A DNA stretch of 64,000 nucleotides from Actinomycetota bacterium (GCA_019347575.1 JAHWKY010000014.1:1-64000), one strand, 5' to 3'. Counted from the first letter of the stretch, positions 1 to 9,164 are shown. Made by a program: numbers and translations. Notes: generated from the letters alone by a model not told the origin.

Positions 1-722
1 TCCCGCGGCTGATGGAGTCGGTCCAGGGCCACGTCGACGACACGTCGTACGCCGTGTTGAAGGGCCGGTCCAACTACGCCTGCCTGCACCGGATCCGGGA
101 GGGCGTGCCCGACGACCAGGGCACCCTCGTCGACATCCCCGAGGGCACGATGGGGGCCGACGTGCTCAAGCTGAGGGCGTGGGCCGAGGAGGAGGCCGAG
201 GCCGGCGGCACCGGCGAGCGCGACTGCGCGCCCCGGCACAACGAGCGGCTGTGGCGCCAGGTGTCAGTGAGCGCCCGCGAGTGCCTGGGCGCGGCGAAGT
301 GCCCCTACGGCCAGGAGTGCTTCGCCGAGCGGGCGAAGGAGAAGGCCGCCCGATCCCAGCTGATCGTCACCAACCACTCCCTGCTGGCGATCGACGCCAT
401 CGAGGGCGTCCCGATGATCCCGGAGTACGACGTCGTGGTGGTCGACGAGGCGCACGAGCTCGCCGCCCGGGTGACCCAGGCGGCCACCGACGAGCTGACC
501 GTCGGCGAGGTGGAGCGGGCCGCGCGGCGGTCCCAGCGGCACCTCGACGAGGGTGAGGCCGATGCCCTGATGGACGCCGCCAACACGCTCCGCGACGCGA
601 TCGCCGAGACCGCGCCCGGGCGGATCGACCGGAGCCCCGACCGGCTCGGTGACGCCCCGCAGCGCGTGCGCGACGCCGCCCGCGCCCGCCTGTCGGCCTT
701 CCCGCAGGACGGCGACGCCGAG
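1..722 (+). CDS. DinG/XPD-type ATP-dependent helicase, internal fragment (both ends missing)
   Basis: The reading frame is open to the left edge of the window, so the 5' end is missing. It carries the DinG-family motif KGRSNYACL near residue 18, a cysteine set around residues 77-103 (C-x-C pattern ending PYGQEC) like the Fe-S ligands of DinG/XPD helicases, the conserved VTNHSLL, and a DEAH box (VVVDEAHEL) near residue 145. Family members are superfamily 2 DNA helicases acting on replication or repair intermediates. Near position 722 the frame passes without a stop into a CobT-like sequence, so helicase motifs IV-VI are absent. The fragment as it stands cannot be a working helicase. The family call is firm; whether the truncation is biological or an assembly error is not decided. 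Confidence 0.8.
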
Positions 723-981
723 ATGCGCGCCGAGCAGACGGACGAAACCGCCAATGAGAGCCAGGCGGCAGAGGATTATGAGCCGGGCGAGGACGAGCTC
801 GCGGAGGCCGATGAAGCCAGTGACAGCGGCCGGCCGGGCCAGACCCGGCGCAACTGGGAGCTGGCACCGCCAACCGACTACAAGGCGTTCACGACCCGCT
901 TTGACGAGATCGTCGAGGCTGGCGAACTGTGCGACGAAACCGAGCTCAACCGGCTCCGCACCTATCTCGACCAGCAGATCG
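723..981 (+). pseudogene. CobT (aerobic cobaltochelatase) internal fragment, foreign-looking
   Basis: In the same frame as the preceding helicase piece. An acidic linker (residues about 238-280 of the joint frame) is followed by [20 protein letters not shown] and [12 protein letters not shown], which match the start of the conserved C-terminal half of proteobacterial CobT (family form: Y-K-V-F-T-T-x-F-D-E, then L-C-D-E-E-E-L-x-R-L-R-x-Y-L-D-K-Q-L). CobT works with CobN and CobS to insert cobalt into hydrogenobyrinate diamide. The metal-binding VWA domain that should follow is missing: homology ends at about 981 where a reversed stress-protein gene begins. Codon choice (GAA, GAT, AAT, TAT) is less GC-biased than the neighbours. 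It is best read as a chimeric or transferred fragment, not a gene. Confidence 0.7.
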
Positions 982-1679
982 GCGCGCTCGTCGGTCGAGA
1001 CCCGGACGAGGACCTCGGCGGGTGCTCCGTCGTCACCCCGGCGGGTCGAGGTGACCCCCGCCTCGGCGGCGACATCGGAGGCGCGCGACAGCACCTCGTC
1101 ATCCCCCCCAGCGTTGACGATCACGATCTCGGCACCGTCCTCGGCCGCGACACCAGCGGCACGCCGCAACGCCTCGAGCGAGGTGTCCGAACCGTCCACG
1201 CCGACGACGACGCGCTGGTACGGCGTCAAGGGCCCGCCGTGATCCGCGCGTTCGCGATGCACCGCATCGCTCGTGTGGACGATGAGCACGTCGGTCGGGG
1301 CGTGGTGCGCGAGTTCGTGAGGGACGCTGCCGCGGGCGCGCTGCACGCGCGAACCGAGGCCGACGTTGCCCACGACGACGAGGTCAGCGGAGGTGGTCCG
1401 GGCGACCTCGGCGATCGCGTCGACGACCTTGCCTTCGACGAGGTGAGTCCGGACCTCGAGATCGTCGTAACGCTTCTGCACACCGGTGAGAGCGCCGCGA
1501 CCGACCTCGCCGGGGTTGGCACCGGACTCGGCGAAGGGCCCGCCTGACGACTTCGCCGGCCCGTACGCGAACACCGCGTGCAACGTCGCTCCGTGCCGGC
1601 GGGCCAGCATCGCGGCCCGCTCCTCGGCACGCATCGCGGTCGAGGACCCATCGGTCGCGACGAGGATCACATCGAACAT
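968..1679 (-). pseudogene. Universal stress protein, two UspA domains, truncated in the second
   Basis: Starts at an ATG at 1679 with GGGGAGG about 9 bases upstream. Domain 1 (residues about 1-145) opens MFDVILVATDGSSTA and closes with the ATP-site signature [20 protein letters not shown] and VLIVHTS. A second UspA domain starts at [20 protein letters not shown] but stops at [10 protein letters not shown], just where the G-x2-G-x9-G nucleotide loop should come. Beyond about 968 the frame is only the antisense of the CobT and DinG pieces. Such tandem stress proteins are normally about 280-300 residues; this one keeps about 235. It converges on a breakpoint shared with the plus-strand fragments, with a short microhomology (about ACCAGCAGATC) at the joint. 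Confidence 0.8.
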
Positions 1680-1825
1680 GGCGGCTACCCCTCCCCGGAG
1701 GACACCGAGCGTAGCCTCGGTCGCGGAGCTGTCGGGCCCCAACGCTCCCACACACGGCTCGCGGGTGCGCCACTCCGCTGGCATCATCCGGCTCCCTCCT
1801 CCCAGCGATCCACACCGGAGCTGCC

Positions 1826-3442
1826 TTGCCCTCCCTCCGCCTGCGCCCGTGGCAGAAGGCTGCGCTCGAACGGTTCCACGCCACCGCGAGCACGGATTTC
1901 CTGTGCGTCGCGACGCCCGGAGCGGGCAAGACCACGTTCGCGCTCACCGCGGCGGTGCAGGATCTCGCGCTCAACCCGCACCAACGGGTGATCGTGGTCA
2001 CCCCGACGCAGCACCTCAAGGCGCAGTGGGCCGCAGCGGCCGGGCGGTTCGGGCTCCAGCTGCATCCGACCTGGGCGCCTCGTCACGGCGGACTGCCCGC
2101 GGACGCCCACGGCATCGTGACCACGTTCCAGCAGATCGCGTCCGCAGCGGCCGCCGTCGCCCCGATGGCGACCGACGCGTTCGTGATCCTGGACGAGGTG
2201 CATCACGCCGGCGACGAGCGCGCCTGGGGGGACGGGCTGCGCCGCGCGTTCGCCGCGGCGGGGCGCCGGCTCTCGGTCTCCGGGACGCCGTTCCGCTCGG
2301 ATACCAACAGCATCCCCTTCGTGCGGTACGAGGAGGAGGAGGCGGTCGCGGACTTCAGCTACGGGTACGGCGACGCTCTCGACGACGGCGGCGTGGTGCG
2401 CCCCGTCTTCTTCCCGCGGATCGATGGCCACATGGAGTGGAGTGCCCCGGACGGCTCGCTGCACAGCCACAGCTTCGATGACGTGGTGACCAACGAGGTC
2501 GCCAGCCAGCGGCTCCGCACGGCGCTGTCGCCCGACGGCGAGTGGCTGCCGACGGTCCTGCGACGAGCGCACGAACGGCTCCTCGAGCTCCGACGGGACC
2601 ACCCGGAGGCCGCCGGGGTGGTGATCACGACCGACCAGGAGCACGCCCGCGCGGTGAGTCGGATCATGCGCCAGCGTCTGCGCGTTCGGCCCGTGGTCGC
2701 GACATCCGACGACCCGAGAGCCTCAGGCCGCATCTCTGGCTTCGCCGCCGGTACCGAACCCTGGATCGTCGCCGTCCGCATGGTCTCCGAGGGCGTCGAC
2801 ATCCCGCGGCTGCGGGTGGGCGTCTACGCCACCTCGACCTCCACGGAGCTGTTCTTCCGTCAGGCGGTGGGTCGACTGGTGCGGTGGATCCCCGGGATGC
2901 CGCGCCAGAAGGCGTTCCTGTTCGTCCCCGACGATCCGCGGTTCCGCGTCCTCGCGCACCACATCGCCGAGGAGCGGCGGCACAGTCTCCGCAAGCGCCA
3001 GGAACGGATGGATCGCGAGCGTGATCCCGACCTGGTGACGGCCACCGTCGGCGAGGATGGCCAGCTGGCCATGTTCGAGGTGATCAGCGCGGTGGCGCTG
3101 GGCGAGGAGGAGACGTCGATCTTCTCCGATCGCCACCGCGAGGACCTCGTCCACCTCGATGACCTGACCTACGATCCCGACCTCGAGATCGCGCTCACGC
3201 CTCCCCCTCTGCCGGACGGGTCGGTGCACATCGGTGACGCGGCGCTGCACGACGAACGCGATCGACTCCGGCGGGTCAACCAGGACCGCGTCGCCATGCT
3301 CGTGTTGCTTACCGGCGAGGACCACGCCACCGTCAACGCCACCTTGAACCGCGAGACCGGCATCCGGTCCGTCGCGGAGGCCACGGTCGGACAGCTCGAC
3401 AGGAGGGTCCACCTGGCCGACCGCTGGCTCGCCCGTCTCTGA
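1826..3442 (+). CDS. Superfamily 2 DEAD/DEAH-box helicase (restriction-subunit-like)
   Basis: A 538-residue protein with Walker A ATPGAGKTTF near residue 30, motif II DEVH (VILDEVHHA) near residue 123, motif III SGTPF and a C-terminal helicase lobe with SEGVDIPRLR and RQAVGRLVRW (motif VI) near residue 350. The fold is that of the UvrB/ResIII-type helicase core, with a charged C-terminal extension of about 150 residues that I do not recognise. The TTG start at 1826 has GGAG 9 bases upstream and gives a sensible N-terminus directly before the Q-like motif LRPWQKAAL. It stands alone between the broken stress gene and fdhD. Role in DNA repair or defence is unknown; no methylase or nuclease partner is adjacent. 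Confidence 0.85.
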   Translation: MPSLRLRPWQKAALERFHATASTDFLCVATPGAGKTTFALTAAVQDLALNPHQRVIVVTPTQHLKAQWAAAAGRFGLQLHPTWAPRHGGLPADAHGIVTTFQQIASAAAAVAPMATDAFVILDEVHHAGDERAWGDGLRRAFAAAGRRLSVSGTPFRSDTNSIPFVRYEEEEAVADFSYGYGDALDDGGVVRPVFFPRIDGHMEWSAPDGSLHSHSFDDVVTNEVASQRLRTALSPDGEWLPTVLRRAHERLLELRRDHPEAAGVVITTDQEHARAVSRIMRQRLRVRPVVATSDDPRASGRISGFAAGTEPWIVAVRMVSEGVDIPRLRVGVYATSTSTELFFRQAVGRLVRWIPGMPRQKAFLFVPDDPRFRVLAHHIAEERRHSLRKRQERMDRERDPDLVTATVGEDGQLAMFEVISAVALGEEETSIFSDRHREDLVHLDDLTYDPDLEIALTPPPLPDGSVHIGDAALHDERDRLRRVNQDRVAMLVLLTGEDHATVNATLNRETGIRSVAEATVGQLDRRVHLADRWLARL

Positions 3443-3471
3443 ACACCCGAACGAGCAACTAGCCTCGCGAC

Positions 3472-4350
3472 GTGACCTCTCGATCATCGCGTCGCCGCCC
3501 CGGACCGCGGACCTCGGCCTCCGTCCTCGCCCTCGACGGACGGGGGGCGCGTGAGCACCCCGACAGCCTCGTGACCGAGGAGCCGCTCGAGATCCGACTG
3601 CGCGACGACCACGGACGTCGCACCGTCGCGATCACGATGCGCACCCCGGGATCGGATGTCGAGTTGGCTGCGGGCTTCCTCCACGCGGAGGGCGTGGTCG
3701 CCCGGCGTGAGCACATCAGCCACATCCGCTACTGCACGGACCCCGGGGTGGAGCAGCGCTACAACACCATCACGGTCGAACTGCGTCCCGGCGCGCACGC
3801 CCACCTGCCACCGCTCGAGCGGCACTTCATGACGACGTCGGCTTGTGGCGTGTGTGGGAAGGCCAGCCTGGACGCACTCGATCTCGACGGCCACACACCG
3901 ATCGACTCGCAGCTGGCGATGTCCCTCGACGTGCTGTACGACCTGCCCACCCGTCTGCGGGCCGCACAGGCCGTGTTCGCACGAACGGGGGGCCTCCACG
4001 CGGCCGCGCTGTTCTCCCCCGACGGCGAGCCGATCGCGATCCGGGAGGACGTGGGACGGCACAACGCGGTCGACAAGCTCCTCGGCTGGGCGTTGCTCGG
4101 GGACCGGCTCCCCGCGGACGACTCGGTCCTGCTGGTCAGCGGTCGCACGAGCTTCGAGATCCTGCAGAAGGCGCTCGTCGCACGTATCCCGGTCGTGGCG
4201 GGTATCTCCGCTCCGAGCAGCCTGGCGTTCGATCTGGCGCGACGGTTCGGTGTGACCCTGATCGGCTTCCTGCGGAACCAACGCGCGAACGTGTACAGCC
4301 ATCCGGAGCGCATCCGCCTCCCCGCGGCGACCGAAGGAGCCCGATCGTGA
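3472..4350 (+). CDS. fdhD: Formate dehydrogenase accessory sulfurtransferase FdhD
   Basis: FdhD passes sulfur from IscS to the bis-MGD molybdenum cofactor so that formate dehydrogenase becomes active. The 292-residue product has the diagnostic TSACGVCGKAS with Cys125 and Cys128, the active-site pair, followed by AVFARTGGLHAA and the REDVGRHNAVDK block typical of the family. Start is a GTG at 3472. The stop overlaps the GTG of the DUF6457 gene (GTGA), indicating translational coupling. Formate dehydrogenase itself is not in this window, so its gene must lie elsewhere. Full length and all motifs intact. Confidence 0.95.
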   Translation: MTSRSSRRRPGPRTSASVLALDGRGAREHPDSLVTEEPLEIRLRDDHGRRTVAITMRTPGSDVELAAGFLHAEGVVARREHISHIRYCTDPGVEQRYNTITVELRPGAHAHLPPLERHFMTTSACGVCGKASLDALDLDGHTPIDSQLAMSLDVLYDLPTRLRAAQAVFARTGGLHAAALFSPDGEPIAIREDVGRHNAVDKLLGWALLGDRLPADDSVLLVSGRTSFEILQKALVARIPVVAGISAPSSLAFDLARRFGVTLIGFLRNQRANVYSHPERIRLPAATEGARS

Positions 4351-4565
4351 CGCTGGACGACCTCGCCGGGGAGCTCGGTGTCGCCGCGCTGACGGACGAC
4401 GAGATCGAGCTGCTCCTCGACGTCGCCCGCGACGTCGCGCACGCGACCGAGCGCCGCTTCGCGCCCCTGAGCTGCTTCCTGATGGGCTTGGCAGCGGCTA
4501 CCGGGACTGATCGCTCGGCGGAGCTACACGCCCTGGCCGGGCGGGTCAGGGCGCGGCTGCCCTGA
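4347..4565 (+). CDS. DUF6457 small protein of the molybdenum-cofactor cluster
   Basis: A 72-residue acidic protein that begins at a GTG overlapping the fdhD stop. The core L-L-x-V-A-R-D-V-A-H-x-x-E-R-x-x-A-P-L-S-x-F-L-x-G-L-A is what I know as DUF6457, a small domain found in actinobacteria beside, or fused to, fdhD and mobA. Its last 42 bases overlap the convergent mobA 3' end. No catalytic residues are evident. Its constant company with MobA and FdhD suggests an accessory role in MGD cofactor handling, but that is inference. The family assignment rests on memory of the motif. Confidence 0.75.
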   Translation: MTLDDLAGELGVAALTDDEIELLLDVARDVAHATERRFAPLSCFLMGLAAATGTDRSAELHALAGRVRARLP

Positions 4566-5162
4566 CACGGACCCGCCGAGCGCAGCGAGGTCCTCGGGGC
4601 GGTTGAGGTTGAGCGTGAATCGCCCCGCAGGGTCGAGATGATCGACGTCCACCGCTACACCTTCGAGCTCGTCGAACGCCCCGTGGACGCTGCGGCCGCC
4701 TCCATCGAGGTACCTGCGGAGCGCGCCGCGGGCAGCGGCCCGCCACACCGCGTGCAGCGGCTGGATCCTCCCTCGGTGACGAGGCGCGACCACCGCCGCT
4801 CCCCGTCGTCGCAGCTCCGAACCGAGGGTCGCCAGCACATCGGGATCCGCGTGCGGCAGGTCCACGGCGACGACGGCGACGAGGTCGTGGTCGGAACCCG
4901 CGAGCTCCAGAGCCGCGAGCACGCCTCCGAGAGGACCCACGTCGTCGACCGCATCGGCGATCTGGGTCCACGGCAAGGAGCCGAGTCGCTGGCCATCGCC
5001 CGAGGCGATGACCACACGCGCACACGCGCTCGCGACACGACGCGCCACCCGTACCACGAGCAACTCGCCGTCGAGCCAGAGCGATGCCTTGTCGGAGCCC
5101 ATGCGGCGGCTCGCGCCGCCGGCGAGGACCACGCCGATGGGGATGGGGCGATCGTTCGTCAC
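4524..5162 (-). CDS. mobA: Molybdenum cofactor guanylyltransferase MobA
   Basis: MobA attaches GMP from GTP to molybdopterin, making the MGD cofactor used by formate dehydrogenase and other DMSO-reductase-family enzymes. The 212-residue product opens with the nucleotidyltransferase loop VVLAGGASRRMGSDKASL (residues about 11-28), has the metal-binding aspartate in VAVDLPHADPD, and RIQPLHAVW plus FTLNLNRPEDL near the end, all family features. It is transcribed opposite to fdhD and moeA: its 3' end overlaps the DUF6457 gene by 42 bases, and its start lies 56 bases from moeA, so the two share a short divergent promoter region. Confidence 0.93.
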   Translation of the reverse strand: MTNDRPIPIGVVLAGGASRRMGSDKASLWLDGELLVVRVARRVASACARVVIASGDGQRLGSLPWTQIADAVDDVGPLGGVLAALELAGSDHDLVAVVAVDLPHADPDVLATLGSELRRRGAAVVAPRHRGRIQPLHAVWRAAARGALRRYLDGGGRSVHGAFDELEGVAVDVDHLDPAGRFTLNLNRPEDLAALGGSVSGQPRPDPPGQGV

Positions 5163-5218
5163 GGGCGCAAGGATGCCGCAAGCTTGCCGTCCGGATCGTG
5201 TGCCGTGCGGAGGTGGTC

Positions 5219-6448
5219 GTGGAACATCGACTGACCCCGGTCGACGTCGCGCGCGAGCACGTCCTGGCCCAGGTCGCAGCAGTGCCCGGCGAGGACGTAC
5301 CGCTGCGAGCCGCTCTGGGTCGCGTCACGACCAGGGCCGTTGTTGCCCCGCACGATCTCCCACGGTTCGACAACAGCGCGATGGACGGCTTCGCCGTACG
5401 TGCCGCGGACACGGCGGGCGCGACGCCCGACGAGCCCGTCACGCTCGAGGTCACGGCCGAGGTCGCCGCGGGATCCGATCCGCTGCCGACCATCGCGCGG
5501 GCACAGGCGGCGCGCATCGCGACGGGTGCGCCTCTGCCCCCCGGCGCCGACGCGGTCGTGCGGCTCGAGCGGGTGCGGATCGATGACGGACGTGTCCACG
5601 TTCCGCGGCAGGTCGCCCCCGGCGCTGATGTGCGTCGGCGCGGGGAGGACGTACACCGACAGGACGTACTGGTGCCGATCGGGACCCGTCTCGGACCCGG
5701 TCAGATCGCGGCGATCGCTGCGACCGGTGCGGAGACGGTCGAGGTCCACCGTCGGCCACGGATCGCACTGGTCATCACCGGCGATGAGATCGCCGTCGCT
5801 GGAACGCAGCTGCGCCCGGGTCAGGTCTTCGATGCCGTCGGGCCGTCGCTCGCGGCGTGGTGTGGGGCGACCGGAGCGAGCGTCGAACTGGAGGGCCCGG
5901 TGCGCGACGAGGCCGACTCGCTGCGCGCTCGCCTCACGTCCGCGGCCGAGGCCAGCGACGTGGTGCTGACGGTCGGGGGCGTGTCCATCGGCCACCGCGA
6001 TCACGCTCGCGCGGTGGTCGACGAGGTGTCGCTGTCGGGCGTGGCGGTCCGGCCCGGTAGACCCTTCGCCGTGGGCCGGGTCGGCGGGCAGCTGTGGCTG
6101 GGGTTGCCGGGCAACCCGGCGGCGGCCCTGGTGACGTTCAGCCTCTTCGTCGAGCCCGCTCTGCGACGACTCGGCGGCTACGAGCCGGCTGACACCACGG
6201 TCCGTGCGGTCCTGACCACGGAGCTGGCCAGCCTGTCGGACCGCGTTCACGTGGTGCGAGCACGTTGTTGGGAGGAGCACGACACGCGCTTCGTGGCGCC
6301 GGTCAGGGGCCAGGGCGCAGGCATGGTCGGAGCCCTCGCCCGGGGCAACGCCCTCATCGTCGTGCCGATGGGGGTAGGCGAGTACGGCCCTGAGGACCGC
6401 GTCGACGTTCGACCACTTCCGACCGCGGTTCAGAACGGCGGATCCTGA
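5219..6448 (+). CDS. moeA: Molybdopterin molybdenumtransferase MoeA
   Basis: MoeA inserts molybdate into adenylylated molybdopterin. The protein contains LPRFDNSAMDGFAVRA, ATGAPLPPGADAVVRLE, a TGDEI segment and GVSIGHRDHARAV, then the LWLGLPGNPAAALVTF block before the C-terminal domain IV, in family order. I place the start at GTG 5219 (VEHRLTPVDVAREH) because GCGGAGG lies about 6 bases upstream and the product becomes 410 residues, the normal MoeA length; an upstream ATG at 5084 would add 45 Arg-rich residues that overlap mobA. It is probably co-transcribed with the following sensor kinase, whose GTG is 2 bases after the moeA stop. Confidence 0.92.
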   Translation: MEHRLTPVDVAREHVLAQVAAVPGEDVPLRAALGRVTTRAVVAPHDLPRFDNSAMDGFAVRAADTAGATPDEPVTLEVTAEVAAGSDPLPTIARAQAARIATGAPLPPGADAVVRLERVRIDDGRVHVPRQVAPGADVRRRGEDVHRQDVLVPIGTRLGPGQIAAIAATGAETVEVHRRPRIALVITGDEIAVAGTQLRPGQVFDAVGPSLAAWCGATGASVELEGPVRDEADSLRARLTSAAEASDVVLTVGGVSIGHRDHARAVVDEVSLSGVAVRPGRPFAVGRVGGQLWLGLPGNPAAALVTFSLFVEPALRRLGGYEPADTTVRAVLTTELASLSDRVHVVRARCWEEHDTRFVAPVRGQGAGMVGALARGNALIVVPMGVGEYGPEDRVDVRPLPTAVQNGGS

Positions 6449-6450
6449 AC

Positions 6451-8244
6451 GTGGCCGGTACGGTCGAGCCGTCACCCACCAGGAGGCACGCACGAGTGCG
6501 GTCCGAAGCGCGGTCCGGCGCTGCGCCCGTGCCGGACACCCAAGGATCGGACGGCGACGTCACGGCTACGGTCACCGCCGATCGGGGTGACCGGCAGAGC
6601 GTCGAGGAGCAGCTCCTCGACAGCGAGCAGCGCTTCCGCTCGCTGTTCGAGAGCGCCCCGCTGGGGATCCTCCTCGCCGATCTCGACGGTCGTCTGGTCC
6701 GTGCGAACGCCGCTCTGTGCCGCATGCTCGACCGGCGCGAGTCCGACCTGCTCGGCGGGGACCTCGCCGACCTGATGGACCCCACGGCCGCCGAGGATGC
6801 CGAGGCGAGGTTGGCGGACGTCGCCACCGCGCGGACCGATGGCTTCACGATCGAGACGCGCTACCTGCGGGGCGACAGCAGCACGATCCACGCCCGCACG
6901 ACCTCCTCGCCGATGCGGGACGCGACCGGCCAGCCTGCCTACATCATCGCGGTCGTCGAGGACATCACCGACCGGCTCCGGCTCGAGGAGCTCGAAGCCC
7001 GCCAGCGTGAACTGGAACTGATCGCGGCCCACACCGAACAGCTCCAGAGCCTCAACCGTGCGGCGATCCTCATCAACACCCAGACCAGCCTCGACCAGAT
7101 GCTGTTGACCATCACCGAACAGGCGCGCGCGATCATCGGCGCCCACCTCGGCGCCACCTCGCTCACCGTCCCCGGCGCCGGCCCCGAGGAAGGGTGGCCG
7201 CAACAGGACATCACCGTTTCCGTGTCGGACAAGTACGCGAGCTTCCGGGCCTACGACGAACCCTCCCGCGGCTCGCCGGTGTACGGGCTCGTCTGCGACC
7301 GCAACGACGTCGTGCGTATGACCGACGACCAGCTGAAGTCGAACCCGGCCTGGCGCGACTACGGCAGCGAACATGATCGACACCCACCGCTGCGCGGCTG
7401 GCTCGCGGCACCGCTGATCGCACGCGATGGGACCAACCTGGGGATCCTGCAGCTGTCGGACCGCTACGACGGCGACTTCACCCCCACCGACGAAGCCTTG
7501 CTGGTGCAGCTGGCACAGATGGCCTCGGTGGCGGTCGAGAAGGCCCACCTCTACGCGCTCGAGGCGGGGCGCGCGGCAGCTCAACGCCGGGAAGAGCTGC
7601 TCGCGGGCATCAGCCACGACATGCAGACTCCGATCGCGGCGATCGTGGGTTTCATCGACGCCCTGAGCTTCGACGACATCCCGAACGTGGACCGCGACGA
7701 GATGCTCACGGTCCTGCGCCGTCAGTCCCGCAGGTTGCGGGCGCTGGTCCAGCAGTTCCTCGACTTCTCGCGACTCGAGGGCCAACGTCCGCTCGCGGTC
7801 GACCTGCGACCCATCGACGTGGTCCCCGTCATCGAGCGAGTCGTCGAGCTGTTCGAACATCAGCACGAGTTCATCGTGGGCGCCGAGGCCGGCCTCGCTC
7901 GTGCTGTAGCCGATGGGAACCGGCTCGAGCAGGTCCTGACGAACCTCGTCGCCAACGCGGTGAAGTTCAGCGACCGACCGGTCCGCGTCGTCGCGCGACG
8001 GAGCGGCGATCACGTCCTGATCGAGGTCATCGATGAGGGAGACGGCATCTCCGAGAGCGAGCTGGAGCTGGTGTTCGAGAAGTTCTACCGTGGGGACGGC
8101 GCCGGCGGCACGTCCGGTTCCGGACTCGGGCTCTACGTCGCCCGTGCCTTGACGGAGGCGCAGGGAGGGGAACTCTCCGTCTCCTCGACGGTGGGGGTAG
8201 GCACTAGGTTCCGCATCCTGCTCGAGCGGGAGACCCCCACGTGA
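6451..8244 (+). CDS. PAS-GAF sensor histidine kinase
   Basis: A 597-residue, apparently soluble sensor kinase with no membrane segment. A PAS domain lies at about 55-175 (EQRFRSLFESAPLGILLADL; ends VVEDITDR), then a linker helix, a GAF domain at about 200-370, and a HisKA dimerisation box with phospho-acceptor His389 in ISHDMQTPIAA. The ATPase domain has the N-box NLVANAVKFSD, the G1 box DEGDGIS, the F-box FEKFYRGDG and the G2 box SGSGLGLYVA. GTG start at 6451. The stop overlaps the start of the receiver gene, so the pair form a two-component unit. The stimulus is unknown; its position after moeA may be fortuitous. Confidence 0.92.
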   Translation: MAGTVEPSPTRRHARVRSEARSGAAPVPDTQGSDGDVTATVTADRGDRQSVEEQLLDSEQRFRSLFESAPLGILLADLDGRLVRANAALCRMLDRRESDLLGGDLADLMDPTAAEDAEARLADVATARTDGFTIETRYLRGDSSTIHARTTSSPMRDATGQPAYIIAVVEDITDRLRLEELEARQRELELIAAHTEQLQSLNRAAILINTQTSLDQMLLTITEQARAIIGAHLGATSLTVPGAGPEEGWPQQDITVSVSDKYASFRAYDEPSRGSPVYGLVCDRNDVVRMTDDQLKSNPAWRDYGSEHDRHPPLRGWLAAPLIARDGTNLGILQLSDRYDGDFTPTDEALLVQLAQMASVAVEKAHLYALEAGRAAAQRREELLAGISHDMQTPIAAIVGFIDALSFDDIPNVDRDEMLTVLRRQSRRLRALVQQFLDFSRLEGQRPLAVDLRPIDVVPVIERVVELFEHQHEFIVGAEAGLARAVADGNRLEQVLTNLVANAVKFSDRPVRVVARRSGDHVLIEVIDEGDGISESELELVFEKFYRGDGAGGTSGSGLGLYVARALTEAQGGELSVSSTVGVGTRFRILLERETPT

Positions 8245-8621
8245 CCACCCGCGTGCTCGTCGCTGATGACGAGCCGGACATGCGGCTGCTCGTGAGCCGG
8301 CTGCTGAAGCGGGAGGGTTTCGACGTCACGACCGTCTCCTCCGGCGAGGAGGCGCTGCAGACGTACGCCGAGGACGGGGCCGACGCCGTCGTCCTCGATC
8401 ATCGGATGGACGGCATCTCGGGGGTCGAGACGGCACAGCGGCTGCGACAGAGTGGCTGCGACGCGCCGATCGTGATCTTCTCGGCCTACCTCGAGCCCGC
8501 GATCGATCAGCTCGCGAGGGAACTGCGGGTCGCCACGTTGCCGAAGGCCGACGCTCCCCAGCTGGCGACGGCGGTGCGGTCGCTGCTCGACGACCGCGAG
8601 GATCCTCGCGCTCAGGCGTAG
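8241..8621 (+). CDS. Stand-alone receiver-domain response regulator
   Basis: A 126-residue CheY-like receiver with acidic pocket Asp9-Asp10, phospho-acceptor Asp53 (VVLDHRMDG), Ser81 at the usual Thr/Ser switch position and Lys102 (LPKAD). There is no DNA-binding or enzymatic output domain, so it must act by protein contact or pass phosphate on. It begins at a GTG overlapping the kinase stop (GTGA), which makes that kinase its likely partner. The 3' end overlaps the convergent flavodoxin-like gene by 10 bases. Confidence 0.92.
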   Translation: MTTRVLVADDEPDMRLLVSRLLKREGFDVTTVSSGEEALQTYAEDGADAVVLDHRMDGISGVETAQRLRQSGCDAPIVIFSAYLEPAIDQLARELRVATLPKADAPQLATAVRSLLDDREDPRAQA

Positions 8622-9073
8622 TCCGCGCTCAGCGATGCGGCGACCGTCGCTCCGAGGTTCCAGCAGGCGTCGCGGGCCTCCGCCGTCGGAGCGCCCACGA
8701 TCTCGACCGCTGCGGCGACCTCCCTCCATCCCAGCCCCTGGGTGATCGAGGTGACGGCTCGCAGGGCACCGGAGGTATCGCTGCCGCCGTGGATGTACAC
8801 GCCGTAGGGCCGACCGCGGCTCGCTTCCATGGCGGGGTAGTACACGCGGTCGAAGAAGTGCTTCAACGCGCCCGACATGTAGCCGATGTTGGCGGTTGTG
8901 CCCAGCACGTAGCCGTCGGCCTCGATGGCGTCGACGTCGCTCGCCGTCAGCGCCGGCCGCGTGATCACCTCGACGTCCTCGATGGCGTCGTTGGTCGCGC
9001 CGTCGAGCACCGCTTCCAGCAGTTCCTGGAGCGTCGGGGACGGCGTGTGGTGGACGACGAGCAACCTCGGCAC
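8612..9073 (-). CDS. Flavodoxin / NAD(P)H-dependent FMN reductase family protein
   Basis: A 153-residue flavodoxin-fold protein. The N-terminus VPRLLVVHHTPSPTLQELLEA gives the phosphate-binding loop after strand 1, and DGYVLGTTANIGYMSGALKHFFDR is the second FMN-contact loop of the NADPH-dependent FMN reductase group. A GTG at 9073 is chosen because it directly precedes strand 1; longer starts would add 68 residues with no fold and run into the upstream divergent gene. No clear ribosome site is visible. Likely a small quinone or flavin reductase; the substrate is unknown. Confidence 0.75.
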   Translation of the reverse strand: MPRLLVVHHTPSPTLQELLEAVLDGATNDAIEDVEVITRPALTASDVDAIEADGYVLGTTANIGYMSGALKHFFDRVYYPAMEASRGRPYGVYIHGGSDTSGALRAVTSITQGLGWREVAAAVEIVGAPTAEARDACWNLGATVAASLSADYA

Positions 9074-9164
9074 GCCGCGACCGTACCGGCACCCCGCGGC
9101 GGACCCGTGTCTCGTTCGGACGAACCACGTGCAGCCCCTAGATTCGTCTCGGGAGGCCGGTGCT

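Noticed and set aside
12-1547. Reading 12-1547 as one 511-residue protein
   Set aside because: The three parts belong to DinG, CobT and the antisense of a stress protein; no family has this architecture.
5084-5218. Longer N-terminus for MoeA from ATG 5084
   Set aside because: The added 45 residues are Arg-rich, overlap the divergent mobA start and lack a ribosome site; GTG 5219 has GCGGAGG.
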